NCBI RefSeq assembly: GCF_900176515.1
Contig: NZ_FWXV01000001.1
Location: 62,001 to 126,000, forward strand
Direction: 5' to 3'
Origin: Kibdelosporangium aridum
GTDB taxonomy: Bacteria > Actinomycetota > Actinomycetes > Mycobacteriales > Pseudonocardiaceae
DNA: 64,000 nt
Position numbers and translations under genes: made by a program. Shown here piece after piece: positions 1 to 10,100 of the stretch (positions are counted from its first letter, which is position 1; each line of letters begins with the position of its first letter). The notes beneath the pieces are model-generated. The model ran no database searches. It saw only the letters and a program-made list of their open reading frames with translations, and was not told the DNA's origin.

Positions 1-1
1 C

Positions 2-3000
2 AGCGACTTCCTGTCCAGCATGCTGGCCCGGCTGTCCAGTCCGGCCCATCGGGCACTGGGCGGTCTGACCGTCCGCGCGGGCGACGATTTCTCCGTTGCC
101 TTTCTGGATTCCTCGGCCTACCTCGCCGATCTGCTCGCCTTCTACACCGAGCGGTTCGCGGCCGAGGGATATCTGCGCACAGCCACAAACGAGCGCTCGC
201 TTCGGTTGCTCGGCCGACTGGTCGGGCACGTCCCACGTCCGGGCGTGTCGGCTGGTACGTATCTGGCGTACACATTGGACCAGGACCCTACCCGCGGCGA
301 GCAGACCGAAGTGACGATCCCGCGCGGTTCCCGCAGCCAGAGCGTGCCGGGGCAGGGCGAGGAACCCGTGCCCTTCGAGATCGGCGAGGACCTGGTCGCC
401 CGCTGGGCATGGAACGATCTCCGAGTACGGCAGCGACGGCCTTACCAGCTCTCCTTGCCGGGCTTGAAGGATCGCCGCGAAGTGCAGCTGGACGGCACCG
501 CGAACAACATCAAACCCGGTGACCGGCTGCTGTTCGTGTTCGGCACCGAGCGGGGGCGCCAGCGCTTGCTGGTGGTGCCGAAGGTCCAGATCGACCAGCA
601 GGCGGGCATCACGGTGGCCGGGCTGCCCGCACCAGCGCTTGCCGGTTTCAGCGATCTCACCGAAGCGTTCCGCACGCTAGTCGAGAACGCGCACACCGAC
701 CCGATGTTCGACCGCAGCCGCATCGTGCGCCGGTACGTCGAACCTGTCCTGGACAAGCTGGTCGAGGATCTGCCGGAGATCACCACGCCGACGCAGTTCG
801 GCGTCCGGCTCCAGGACGCGGTCCAGCGGCTGGACGAGACGATCGAAGTCGCGCAGCAGTACGACAACGTGCACCGCTGGCTGCTCGAACTGCGTGTCAA
901 GCTCGTGGACCTGGCTGAAAAGGTCGGGCTGCTCGAACCGCCGCAAGAAACCCCGAAACAAGAGTCGCTGTACTCGGCGTTGCGACTGGCAGAGTCTGAT
1001 GGACCGACGGCGTTCACCGGACTCGGCGCGTTGCTGGGCGGGTTGCGTGTGCCCGCGTCGCGGCCACCGGACAGCCCGCGGGATCTCGATCGCGACCCCA
1101 CCCAGATCTACGGCCCCGGCTCGGATCTCAGTGCACGGCTGCTCGCGATGCTTGACGCCCGGCTGAGGGAAACCCTGTATCCCGCATGGCGAAACGTCGA
1201 TCTGACCGCACCGCAGCAGTTGCAGGAGTTGCAGGCGATGCGGGTCACGGCCACCCCGTTCGGTGCCACCGCCCCGCTCAAGCCCGTTTACGACGAAGCC
1301 GGGCGGCCGATCGGCCAGGAGGACTGGCCGTTGCTGGGCAATCAGGTCCTGGCGATGTCCGTGCTGTACGACGAGAACAAGCCGGACAAGGCTGTGTTCA
1401 CGTGGAGCGACGCAGGGCAGACAGCGCGCGACGAGCAATCGCTGACCTCCAGCGTGCCCGAGTTCGATTTCGGTCCCGGCACGGTCACGATCGAAGTGCC
1501 CGAAGAGGAACCGCCGCCACCGCAGCCGGGCGTCACGATCCGATTCCGGCCGAATCTGCCCAACCGTGACGTGTTCGTCTCGCCGATCACCAACAACGTG
1601 GTGCTGGTGCGAGTCGGCGACCCGGTTCAGGAATTCCGGTTGGCAGCGGGCAACAGCGTCCGGGTGACGCACGGCGGGCTGCAGTTGAGCATCCGGCACA
1701 CTCCGGAGAACGAGGGCAGACCGGCCACTGTGGACATCTCGTTCGAGGAGTCCTTGGCGCTGAGTGCCCGCAACGTGCTTGCCCTCGACGCGCAGTACGA
1801 AGGGATCGCGCCGGGAACATGGGTGGTGATCCAGCGGCCGCGCAAGGGGCAGGAAGGCGGTGTGCCGGGTGATCCGGAACTGGCCGAGGTCGTCACCAGG
1901 ATCCGCGGTGTCCGGGTCGTGTCCCGAGCGGACTTCGGGATCACCGGCAAGGTCACCGAGCTGACACTGGAGACCGACTGGCTCGACACACAGGACACAC
2001 TGTTGTCCCACATCAGGGACGCGACGGTGTACGTGCGTGGCCAGGCGCTGGCGCTGGCGACCGAGCCGATCACCGACGACGTGGCAGGCAACGTGATCGA
2101 ACTGGCCGCCCTGTACGAAGGGCTCGAACCCGGGCGCTGGGTCGTGGTGACCGGCGAGCGAACCGACCTCCCGGACACGCCGGGTGTGACCGGGACCGAG
2201 CTGACCATGATCGCGACGGTCACGCAGTCGGTCAAAGAGACCGTGCCCGGCGATCACGTCCATACGACGATCACGTTGGCCACACCGCTGGCGTACAGGT
2301 ATCGCCGCGAGACCGTGCACATCTACGCGAACATCATGGCCGCAACCCATGGTGCGTCGAAGGATGAGCCCATCGGCAGCGGTGACGCGAGCAAGGCCAA
2401 CCAGACCTTCACCTTGTTCTCCAAGCCGTTGACCTGGCTCGCCGCCGATACCCCGCGCGGTGCGGTCAGCACGCTCGAAGTCCGAGTGGACGGAGTGCGC
2501 TGGCAGGAAGTGGACAGCCTCGCTGGACGCGGTCCGGACGAGAAAGTCTATGTGACCGGAGCGGCCGAGGACGGCCGGACCACCGTGACGTTCGGCGACG
2601 GGATACACGGCGCTCGGCTGCCGACCGGGCAGCAGAATGTCCGTGCGGCATACCGGATCGGCATCGGCCGAGCCGGGAACGTGGCGGCGGGCAAGGTCAC
2701 CCAGCTGACCACCCGGCCGCTGTGGGTTTCCGGCGTGAACAACCCGCTGCCCGCGACCGGCGGCGCGGATCCGGACGGGCCCAGCCAGATCCGGCGCGCG
2801 ATCCCGCTCTCGGTCACCGCTCTCGACCGGCTCGTGTCCGTGCCCGACTACGAGGATTTCGCCAGGGCCAGAGCGGGAATCGGGCGGGCGAGCGCCCGGC
2901 GGCTCTCCGACGGGACACGCGAGCTGGTGCACGTGACTGTGACCGGAGTGGACGACGTCCCGCTCGCGCCCGAGTCGGGCATCGTGCGGACGTTGCACTC

Positions 3001-3583
3001 CGCGCTGGCTGCTTTCGGTTCGCCGCAGCTGCCGGTGCAGGTCGCGGTGCGCGAGCTGGTCGCGTTGGTCATCTCGGCCAAGATCCGTGTGGCCCCGCAG
3101 TACGCCTGGCGGCTCGTCGAGCCGAAGGTACGGGCGGCTCTCGTCGACCGGCTTGGTGGAGCGCGGCGCGAACTGGGCCAGCCCGCGTACTTGTCCGAGG
3201 CTGTGGTCGCTGCGCAGGCGGTGCCCGGAGTCGATCACGTCGACGTGGACGTGTTCGCCGGTGTGCCGGACACGATCACCCCAGCGCAGCTGACCGAGCT
3301 CGGTGCCACGCTGACCACGCCGCATCCGGTGGTGCCTGCCAGGCACGCCAGGTTCGACGAGGTTCGCTACACCGTCCAAGCATCGGAGGAGACGCTCATC
3401 GAGGTCGCCGCCAAGAACGGCATCACGGTGGCCGAGCTGCTGCGGCTCAATCCCGACATCACCGACGCGACGCGGTTGCCGCAGGGCCGCTCGGTGCTGG
3501 TGTTCCGCGGCATCCGTCCCGCGCAGCTGGTCACGTTGGCACCCGACATCCCGGACACGTTGATACTCAAGGAGATCCGCTGA
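2..3583 (+). CDS. Baseplate assembly protein of a contractile injection system (5' end outside window)
   Basis: The frame is open from the first bases of the window, so the ATG at position 20 is probably internal and the true start lies upstream. At least 1193 residues are present. The protein resembles the large 'putative baseplate assembly protein' of extracellular contractile injection systems (Afp11/gpJ-like), which forms the wedge of the baseplate at the cell-proximal end of the tube. The N-terminal part has the typical AxxLADLLAFYxERF-like helix. The C-terminal third has the J-like region rich in GxGxxGNV elements. About 50 residues near the end (roughly 1116-1165 counted from position 20) look like a LysM module, which would bind peptidoglycan or act as a hub. 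The gene overlaps the next by one base (TGATG). The family call is firm from layout and neighbours; the LysM call is moderate. Confidence 0.85.
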   Translation, partial: SDFLSSMLARLSSPAHRALGGLTVRAGDDFSVAFLDSSAYLADLLAFYTERFAAEGYLRTATNERSLRLLGRLVGHVPRPGVSAGTYLAYTLDQDPTRGEQTEVTIPRGSRSQSVPGQGEEPVPFEIGEDLVARWAWNDLRVRQRRPYQLSLPGLKDRREVQLDGTANNIKPGDRLLFVFGTERGRQRLLVVPKVQIDQQAGITVAGLPAPALAGFSDLTEAFRTLVENAHTDPMFDRSRIVRRYVEPVLDKLVEDLPEITTPTQFGVRLQDAVQRLDETIEVAQQYDNVHRWLLELRVKLVDLAEKVGLLEPPQETPKQESLYSALRLAESDGPTAFTGLGALLGGLRVPASRPPDSPRDLDRDPTQIYGPGSDLSARLLAMLDARLRETLYPAWRNVDLTAPQQLQELQAMRVTATPFGATAPLKPVYDEAGRPIGQEDWPLLGNQVLAMSVLYDENKPDKAVFTWSDAGQTARDEQSLTSSVPEFDFGPGTVTIEVPEEEPPPPQPGVTIRFRPNLPNRDVFVSPITNNVVLVRVGDPVQEFRLAAGNSVRVTHGGLQLSIRHTPENEGRPATVDISFEESLALSARNVLALDAQYEGIAPGTWVVIQRPRKGQEGGVPGDPELAEVVTRIRGVRVVSRADFGITGKVTELTLETDWLDTQDTLLSHIRDATVYVRGQALALATEPITDDVAGNVIELAALYEGLEPGRWVVVTGERTDLPDTPGVTGTELTMIATVTQSVKETVPGDHVHTTITLATPLAYRYRRETVHIYANIMAATHGASKDEPIGSGDASKANQTFTLFSKPLTWLAADTPRGAVSTLEVRVDGVRWQEVDSLAGRGPDEKVYVTGAAEDGRTTVTFGDGIHGARLPTGQQNVRAAYRIGIGRAGNVAAGKVTQLTTRPLWVSGVNNPLPATGGADPDGPSQIRRAIPLSVTALDRLVSVPDYEDFARARAGIGRASARRLSDGTRELVHVTVTGVDDVPLAPESGIVRTLHSALAAFGSPQLPVQVAVRELVALVISAKIRVAPQYAWRLVEPKVRAALVDRLGGARRELGQPAYLSEAVVAAQAVPGVDHVDVDVFAGVPDTITPAQLTELGATLTTPHPVVPARHARFDEVRYTVQASEETLIEVAAKNGITVAELLRLNPDITDATRLPQGRSVLVFRGIRPAQLVTLAPDIPDTLILKEIR

Positions 3584-5763
3584 TGACTGGGTCCAGGATG
3601 GACGCGGACCGGCTGTACGAGCTGCTGCCGGTGTACCACCGCAGGCGGGACGCGGAAATGGGCGGCCCACTGCGGGCGTTGCTCGCGGTGATCGCCGAAC
3701 AGGTCAACCTGGTCCAGTCCGATGTGGACCAGCTGTACGAGAACTGGTTCGTCGAGACCTGCCAGGACTGGGTCGTGCCGTACCTCGGAGACCTGGTCGG
3801 CTACCGGTTGCTGGCCGGGTACACCGAGGCACTGGCCGCGGGTGAAGCCGCACGGGAACTCGCGGCCAGGCTGGCACCCCGTCGTGACGTCGCGGACACT
3901 GTGGCCAATCGGCGACGCAAGGGAACCCTGCCGCTGCTGGAAGAACTCGCCATGTCCGTGGCGGAGTGGCCGGCCCGGGCGGTCGAGTTCGCGCCGCTGC
4001 TCTCCGGGAACCGTCCTGTGCGGCTGGGCACGAACGCGGGCGGCAAGCTCGTCGATCTGCGGGACGGGGCCCGCCTCGATCTGCTGCCGTCCCCGTTCGA
4101 CGAACTGGCACACACCGTCGAAGCGCCACGGATCACCGCGGAACGCAGGCAGGGCCGGTACGCGCCGCCCGAAGTCGGCCTGTTCGTCTGGCGGTTGAAG
4201 CCGTACCCGATCACGCATGCTCCGGCGTACTGCATCGACCGGGCTCGAAGCCTGTACACGTTCTCGATTCTCGGCAACGACGTGCCGTTGGTGGCCAAGC
4301 CGGTGCCCGAACCGACACCGGTGCACATCGCGGTGGAGGAGAACGTGCCCGCGTTCATCCGGCGCCGTGCCCTGCGGGACCGGCTCGCGGATTTCTACGG
4401 CCCCGGCAAGAGTTTCACCATCTGGCGAGACGACCAGCCGGACCCGGTGCCACTCGCGGACATCGTGGTGGCCGACCTGTCCCGGTGGGCGTATCGGCCC
4501 AAGCGGGGACAAGTGCTGGTCGATCCGGTGCTCGGCCGGATCGCGTTCAGTTCCCGTGGCGCTCCACAACGCGGGGTGTGGGTGAGCTACCACTACGCGT
4601 TCAGCGACGACATCGGCGGCGGCGAGTACCGGACGTCCGTTGTGACGCCGCCTGCGGCGAAGGTCTACCGGGTCGGACCGGACGAAGAGTTCGAACGCAT
4701 CACCGACGCCTATGAGCGGTGGAAAGCCGACAATGAGGACGGCGCTCAGCCGGAAGCGGTCGTCGAGATCACCCACAGCGGTGCCTACCAGGAGCAGCTG
4801 GAGTTCGTGCTGGACCCGGGCGACCGGTTCGAACTGCGGGCCGTGCCGGGTGCCCGCCCGGTGCTGAGGCTGCTCGACTGGTACAGCAACCGGCCGGACT
4901 CGTTGCAGATCAAGGCGAACCCCTGCGAGGACGACGACAACCGGCCGCCGCCCCGGGTCGTACTGGACGGGCTGCTGATCACCGGCCGCGGGGTGACCGT
5001 GACCGGCCCGGTCGGCGCGGTCGTGATCCGGCACAGCACCCTGGTGCCCGGCTGGTCGCTGGAACCGCAGTGTCAACCCGCCCATCCCGAGGAACCCAGC
5101 CTGGTCCTGGAGAACACGACCGCGTGCATCGAGATCCGGCGCAGCATCCTCGGCAGCATCCTGGTGATCACCGACGAGGTGCGGGCCGATCCGTTGCCGA
5201 TCCACATCGCGGACAGCGTCCTCGACGCCACGGGCACCGAGCTGGAAGCACTGTCCGCACCGGACTGCCGGCACGCCTCGGCGATCCTGCACATCCACCG
5301 CAGCACGGTGATCGGTGAAGTGCACACGCACGCGATCCGGATCGCCGAGAACAGCATCTTCGACGGACGCGTCAACACCGCCCGCCGAGGCATCGGATGC
5401 ATGCGGTTCTGTTACGTGCCACCGGGATCCCGGACACCCCGGCGATACCACTGCGAGCCGGATCAGACCTGGGCCAAGCTGCGGGAAGCCGCGGAGCGCG
5501 GCGAGATCGACCCCGCCGACCTGCCCGCGCTTCGTGACGTCGAGGCGCAACGGGTCCGGCCGCAGTTCACCAGCAGACGCTACGGCACACCGGGCTACAT
5601 CCAGCTCGCCGCGGCCGCGGAGATCACCAGGGGCGCCGAGGACGGCTCGGAACTCGGTGCCCTGCACGACTTGTTCCAGCCGCAGCGCGCGGACAACCTG
5701 CGCGCCAGGCTGGCCGAGTTCGTACCGGCCGGATTCGATGCCGGGCTCGTCTACGCCACTTGA
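3583..5763 (+). CDS. Phage tail protein-like eCIS component with beta-helix region
   Basis: 726 residues. The frame extends further upstream without a stop, but the start chosen is the ATG at 3583, which overlaps the preceding stop and follows AAGGAG at 3569-3574. The first ~150 residues (LYELLPVYHRRRDAE, then VDQLYENWFVE and YLGDLVGYRLL) match tail protein I-type baseplate components of eCIS clusters. Residues ~460-620 are regularly spaced short beta-strands with Ile/Val and Asn ladders (IRHSTLV, IEIRRSILG, IHIADSVLD, IHRSTVIG), as in a right-handed parallel beta-helix. It is probably translationally coupled to the baseplate gene and acts in the same particle. A fibre or baseplate-rim role is inference. 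Confidence 0.8.
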   Translation: MTGSRMDADRLYELLPVYHRRRDAEMGGPLRALLAVIAEQVNLVQSDVDQLYENWFVETCQDWVVPYLGDLVGYRLLAGYTEALAAGEAARELAARLAPRRDVADTVANRRRKGTLPLLEELAMSVAEWPARAVEFAPLLSGNRPVRLGTNAGGKLVDLRDGARLDLLPSPFDELAHTVEAPRITAERRQGRYAPPEVGLFVWRLKPYPITHAPAYCIDRARSLYTFSILGNDVPLVAKPVPEPTPVHIAVEENVPAFIRRRALRDRLADFYGPGKSFTIWRDDQPDPVPLADIVVADLSRWAYRPKRGQVLVDPVLGRIAFSSRGAPQRGVWVSYHYAFSDDIGGGEYRTSVVTPPAAKVYRVGPDEEFERITDAYERWKADNEDGAQPEAVVEITHSGAYQEQLEFVLDPGDRFELRAVPGARPVLRLLDWYSNRPDSLQIKANPCEDDDNRPPPRVVLDGLLITGRGVTVTGPVGAVVIRHSTLVPGWSLEPQCQPAHPEEPSLVLENTTACIEIRRSILGSILVITDEVRADPLPIHIADSVLDATGTELEALSAPDCRHASAILHIHRSTVIGEVHTHAIRIAENSIFDGRVNTARRGIGCMRFCYVPPGSRTPRRYHCEPDQTWAKLREAAERGEIDPADLPALRDVEAQRVRPQFTSRRYGTPGYIQLAAAAEITRGAEDGSELGALHDLFQPQRADNLRARLAEFVPAGFDAGLVYAT

Positions 5764-5778
5764 TTCAGGAGGGGACCA

Positions 5779-7134
5779 ATGAAGGGCGACTTCACCAGGC
5801 AGACGTTCCGGGCCGACCGGTACTACTCCGCCGTCCTGCTGCAACAGGGCCGGGTACAGCTGGACGCCGACGCCAACGAGCAGGCGGCGATCCAGCTCGC
5901 GCTGGCTCGCCGGACGGCCGCGGACCTGATCGGGCAACACGGCGGACCAGGCATGGGGTTTGAGATCAGTTACGTTCCCCGCACCCCGCGCAAGAGTCCG
6001 GCCAGCTTGAACATCCGAAGTGGACGATACTATGTGGACGGTATCCTGATCGACTCGACGCGGCCCGCGGTCGGGCAGTCCGTCGGCGGGCCCGAACCGT
6101 CGCCTGTGTCGGACTCGTGGACGTACTGGGATCAGCCGTCTGCCTACCTCGACCAGGAGCGTGAGGCCGACGAGCTGCCCGGGGAGTTCCCGTTCCTGGT
6201 TTACCTTGTGGCGTGGGAAGATCTCGTCACCACGGTGGAGGACCCGAGCATCGCGGAACCCGCGCTCGGCGCGTTGGCGCCGGACACCGCCGCTCGTGCG
6301 AAGGTCATCTGGCAGGTGCTGCCGCTGAAGATCGAAGGAGCCGAAAGCCCGCAGCAGGCCTTCGACGATTGGGTCGCCGAACGGACGGCCGTCCGCAGCT
6401 TCCTGGCAGCGCGGACCGAACAGCCGGACAAGATCGAGGACGATCCGTGCATCCTGTCGCCGGACGCCGCCTACCGTGGCCCGGAAAACCAGTTGTACCG
6501 CGTGGAAATCCACGAGGGTGGCACTGCCGCGGACAGCGCCACCTTCAAGTGGTCACGGGACAACGGATCGGTGACCTTCCCGATCGTCGCACTCGACGAC
6601 ACCTGGGTGACCCTGAGCTCACTGGGCCGGGACGACAAACTCGCCCTGCACGCCGGAGACCGGGTCGAAGTCGTGGACGACGCGTACATCGCCAGAGGCG
6701 AATCCGCGCCGTTGCCAAGGGTTGAGGAGATCGACATCGCCGGCCGCCGCGTTCGGCTGTCGGAGGAACCTCAAGCGGGAGTCGGCCGCCGCGCCGCGTG
6801 GCATCCGTTGCTGCGGCGCTGGGATCAGCGTGAATCAAAGGCAGCCGGAGGAACGGTCAAGCTCGCCGAAGGCACGTGGCTGGACTTGGAAGACGGCGTA
6901 CAGGTGTGGTTCAAGCCCGGTGGAACCTATCGGACTGGTGACTACTGGCTGATTCCAGCCAGGACACGGACCTCCGATGTCGACTGGCCTCAGGACAAGG
7001 ACGGAAAGCCCTTGATGGCGGCACCGCACGGGATCCAACGTCACTACGCCCCACTGGCTTGGATCCGCGGCGCGAACGACATCCAGTCACTGCGCAAAAC
7101 GTTCCAGCCGTTGGCCAAACCGGTCACCGGGTAG
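5779..7134 (+). CDS. DUF6519 family eCIS-associated protein
   Basis: 451 residues, starting at an ATG preceded by AGGAGG at 5767-5772, 15 bases after the tail protein stop. The N-terminus (KGDFTRQTFRADRYYSAVLLQ followed by QLDADANEQ) is the characteristic signature of DUF6519 proteins, which accompany baseplate and tail-protein genes in eCIS loci of actinobacteria and other phyla. The remainder is rich in Trp, Tyr and short beta-strand segments and lacks membrane helices. The biochemical role is unknown; a structural or fibre-like role is inferred from position only. It is the last recognisable particle gene before the CHAT gene, which starts 9 bases downstream. Confidence 0.8.
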   Translation: MKGDFTRQTFRADRYYSAVLLQQGRVQLDADANEQAAIQLALARRTAADLIGQHGGPGMGFEISYVPRTPRKSPASLNIRSGRYYVDGILIDSTRPAVGQSVGGPEPSPVSDSWTYWDQPSAYLDQEREADELPGEFPFLVYLVAWEDLVTTVEDPSIAEPALGALAPDTAARAKVIWQVLPLKIEGAESPQQAFDDWVAERTAVRSFLAARTEQPDKIEDDPCILSPDAAYRGPENQLYRVEIHEGGTAADSATFKWSRDNGSVTFPIVALDDTWVTLSSLGRDDKLALHAGDRVEVVDDAYIARGESAPLPRVEEIDIAGRRVRLSEEPQAGVGRRAAWHPLLRRWDQRESKAAGGTVKLAEGTWLDLEDGVQVWFKPGGTYRTGDYWLIPARTRTSDVDWPQDKDGKPLMAAPHGIQRHYAPLAWIRGANDIQSLRKTFQPLAKPVTG

Positions 7135-7143
7135 GCTCGTTGG

Positions 7144-10100
7144 ATGGGCCTGTTCAAGCGGAAGCGGGAACCTGACGCGGAGCATGACGCCGGCCAGCCG
7201 ACATTCGTCTTCGAGGAAGTCCAGCCGAACGGTTGTGTCTACGAGACCTACCGCGCGGCGGACGCGGAGGTGGCGAAAGCGTTCCTGTTGACCAAACAGG
7301 TCGACAGGGAGCTGTACTACATCGTGGTCGAAACCCCGGACGGCAACTGGGGAACGGACATCCATGGCCTGTACCTGGAGAATCTGCGGCCATGGCAGCT
7401 CGACCCGGGCGCGGCGCAGCACATCGGGCAGATCCATTCGGTGCAGAACGTTTTCGGCGTGGCGACGGCGGCACGCGGAATCGTCGACAACTTCGTCGCA
7501 CGCGTCCAGTGCGGCGGTTGTGGCCAGCTCTGGTACGACGGCCTGCGGTACCAGGACTACACGCTGGTCCGTTGCCCGCAGTGCCAGGCACGCAACAGCG
7601 TGGACTCATCCGGGATCACCGTCAGCGTCCAGCCGGACGGGCAAGTCGCGGTGACCATGGGCGCGCACATCAACGCGGAGCAGTCGGGCGATCCCGCTGA
7701 CCCGGCCACGCTGTTGGCCGTCGTTGACCAGGCTGTCACGGCGGCGCGTGACGGGGTGGACGCCGTGCCTCCGGGGCACCCGCACCGTCCCGGACGGCTG
7801 TTCAACTTGGGGAACGCGCTCGAGGAACGGTTCAAGCGGTCCGGCGATCCCGATGACTTGGACGCGGCGATCGCCGCCTACTCGGAGGCTGCCGACACGG
7901 CCGTACTCGAGGATTCGTCTCTGCCCGACCTGCTGGCCGCCGTCAGCCGGATGCTGATGATCCGGTTCGAGGCCGGCGGTTCGCGGACCGACCTGGACGC
8001 GGCCATCTCCACGCTGCGGGACGCGCTGGCCGTCACGCCGCCGACGCATCCTGATCGCCACGGCATGCTGTCCGCTGTCGGGCTCTTGCTGCGTGACCGG
8101 TTCGAGCTCACCGGCGGGCTGGATGACCTGGAACACGCCGTTGCCGCCGCTTGCGGCGCGGTGGACGGCGCTCCGGCTGATCATGCCGCGTATCCGCAGT
8201 ACCTGGCCAATCTCTCGGCGACGCTGCGGGTTCGCTTCGAGCACGTCGGCCAGCACGACGATTTGGACGCCGCTGTCGTCGCGGGTCGTGCGGCGGTGGC
8301 TGCCGCTGGGACGGACCACCCTGTCTCGTTCATCGGGCCGCCCATCCTCGCTTTGGCTTTGCAGGAACGGTTCACGGCTGTCGGAGATCTCGCCGATCTG
8401 GAGGAGGCGATCGCCGCGGTGCGAGGTGTGGTGGCCGCCGTGACACTTGAGGATCCGAACTATCCAAGGCTGCACCACAACCTTGGCCGTGCGCTGCTTG
8501 CCCGGTTCCAGCGTCTCGGCAGGGTGACCGACATCGAGGACGCCGTCGCCGCGGCCCGCGTCGCCGCTGAAACCGGTGGCACGTCGACCGAACCGAGTCG
8601 CGCCAGGTACTTCTCGCTGTTCGGGGACGCACTGCTGACCCGGTTCGGGCGGACGGACGATTTGCATGATCTTGACTGCGGGGTCGCCGCACATCGCCAA
8701 GCGGTTGCCGCCACCCCGCCCGGCCATTCCGACTATGCGCTGCATCTGGCCGGGTTCGCCTCAGCGCTGCTGACCAGGTTCCGGCGGACCGGTCAGCCTG
8801 ATGGCCTGACCGAAGCCGTTGACGCCGCTCGCGAAGCGTTGAACGGCACTGCGTCGACGCACGCGGACCGTCCGAGACACCTGAACATCCTCGGTATCGC
8901 GTTGCACAACCGGTTCGAGCACTCCGGTGACCAGGCGGACCTGGATGAGGCCATCGCAGTCGGCCGCGAGGCAGTCGCCGGCACGTCACCCGGACACACC
9001 AGCTACGCGGCGCACCTGTCCTGTCTGGGATCCGCGTGTCATACCCGCTTCCTGTACGCCGGTCACCTGGCTGACCTGGACGAGGCCATTACTGTGCTCC
9101 GCGACGCGCTCACCGCGACTCCGCCGGATCATCCCGACCACCAAGCCATCGCGCACAATTTCAGTTCGGTGCTCGTGGAACGGTTCCAACTCGTCAATCA
9201 CGCAGACGACCTGGACGAGGCCATTGCCATTCGTCGCGAAGTAGTCGCCGGAACACCACTCGACCACCCGCTGCATTCCGTCTATTCGCACGGGCTCAGC
9301 TACGCACTGCGCATCCGTTATCAAGACACCGGTCAACCAGGTGATCTCGAAGAGGCGATGGCCATCGGTCGTCGCGCGGTAGACGGAATTCCACCTGACG
9401 ATCCCGGTTTCGCGGATGCGCTGCTGAACATCGCCATGATTTTGCTGTCGAAGTTCGAGCGAACTCGTGAGGCGCCTTATCTGGACGACGCGGTGACTGC
9501 GGCCCGTCGTGCGATCGCGACCACCTCACCCGAACGTCCTGACCGTGCCGAACACCTGTCGGTTCTGGGCACCGTGTTGTGGACCCGGTTCGAGCACGCG
9601 GGCCAGTCGAGCGATCTCGATGACGCCATCGCCGCGTTCATCGATTCGGTGCACGTCGAATCGGGACCGCCCGAGATCCGAATGGTCTCGGCTCGGTTGT
9701 GGGGACGGGCCGCGATCCAAGCAGGCCAGGCAGATTCCGCCGTGGACGGGTTCGCTGCGGCGGTGCGGCTGCTCCAGCGGTTCGTCTGGCACGGCCTGCC
9801 GCGAGCCACACGCGAGGAACGTGTCGTCAAGTGCAGTGGCCTGGCCGCGGATGCCGCAGCGTGTGCGATCCGCGCCGGTCGTCCCGAGCAGGCGGTGGAA
9901 CTCCTGGAAGCAGGCCGGTCGGTGCTGTGGGGCCAGCTGCTCAACCTCCGCACCGATCTCACCGAGCTTGCCGAGCGCGAACCGGCACTGGCTGCCCGGC
10001 TGGACCAGATCCGCACCCTGCTGGACACCCCGCTGCCCGCCACTCCGGCGGCGGTTGCCGGTCCTGACTCGATCGAGACACTGCACGCCGAGCAGAACCG

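Noticed and set aside
677..3670. 997-residue open frame on the minus strand over the baseplate gene
   Set aside because: It is the shadow of the plus-strand baseplate gene in high-GC DNA; its product is Arg/Gly/His-rich, low in hydrophobic cores and without family features.
3367..6513. 1048-residue minus-strand frame across the tail and DUF6519 genes
   Set aside because: Antisense shadow spanning three well-supported genes, with no start signal and no recognisable domain.
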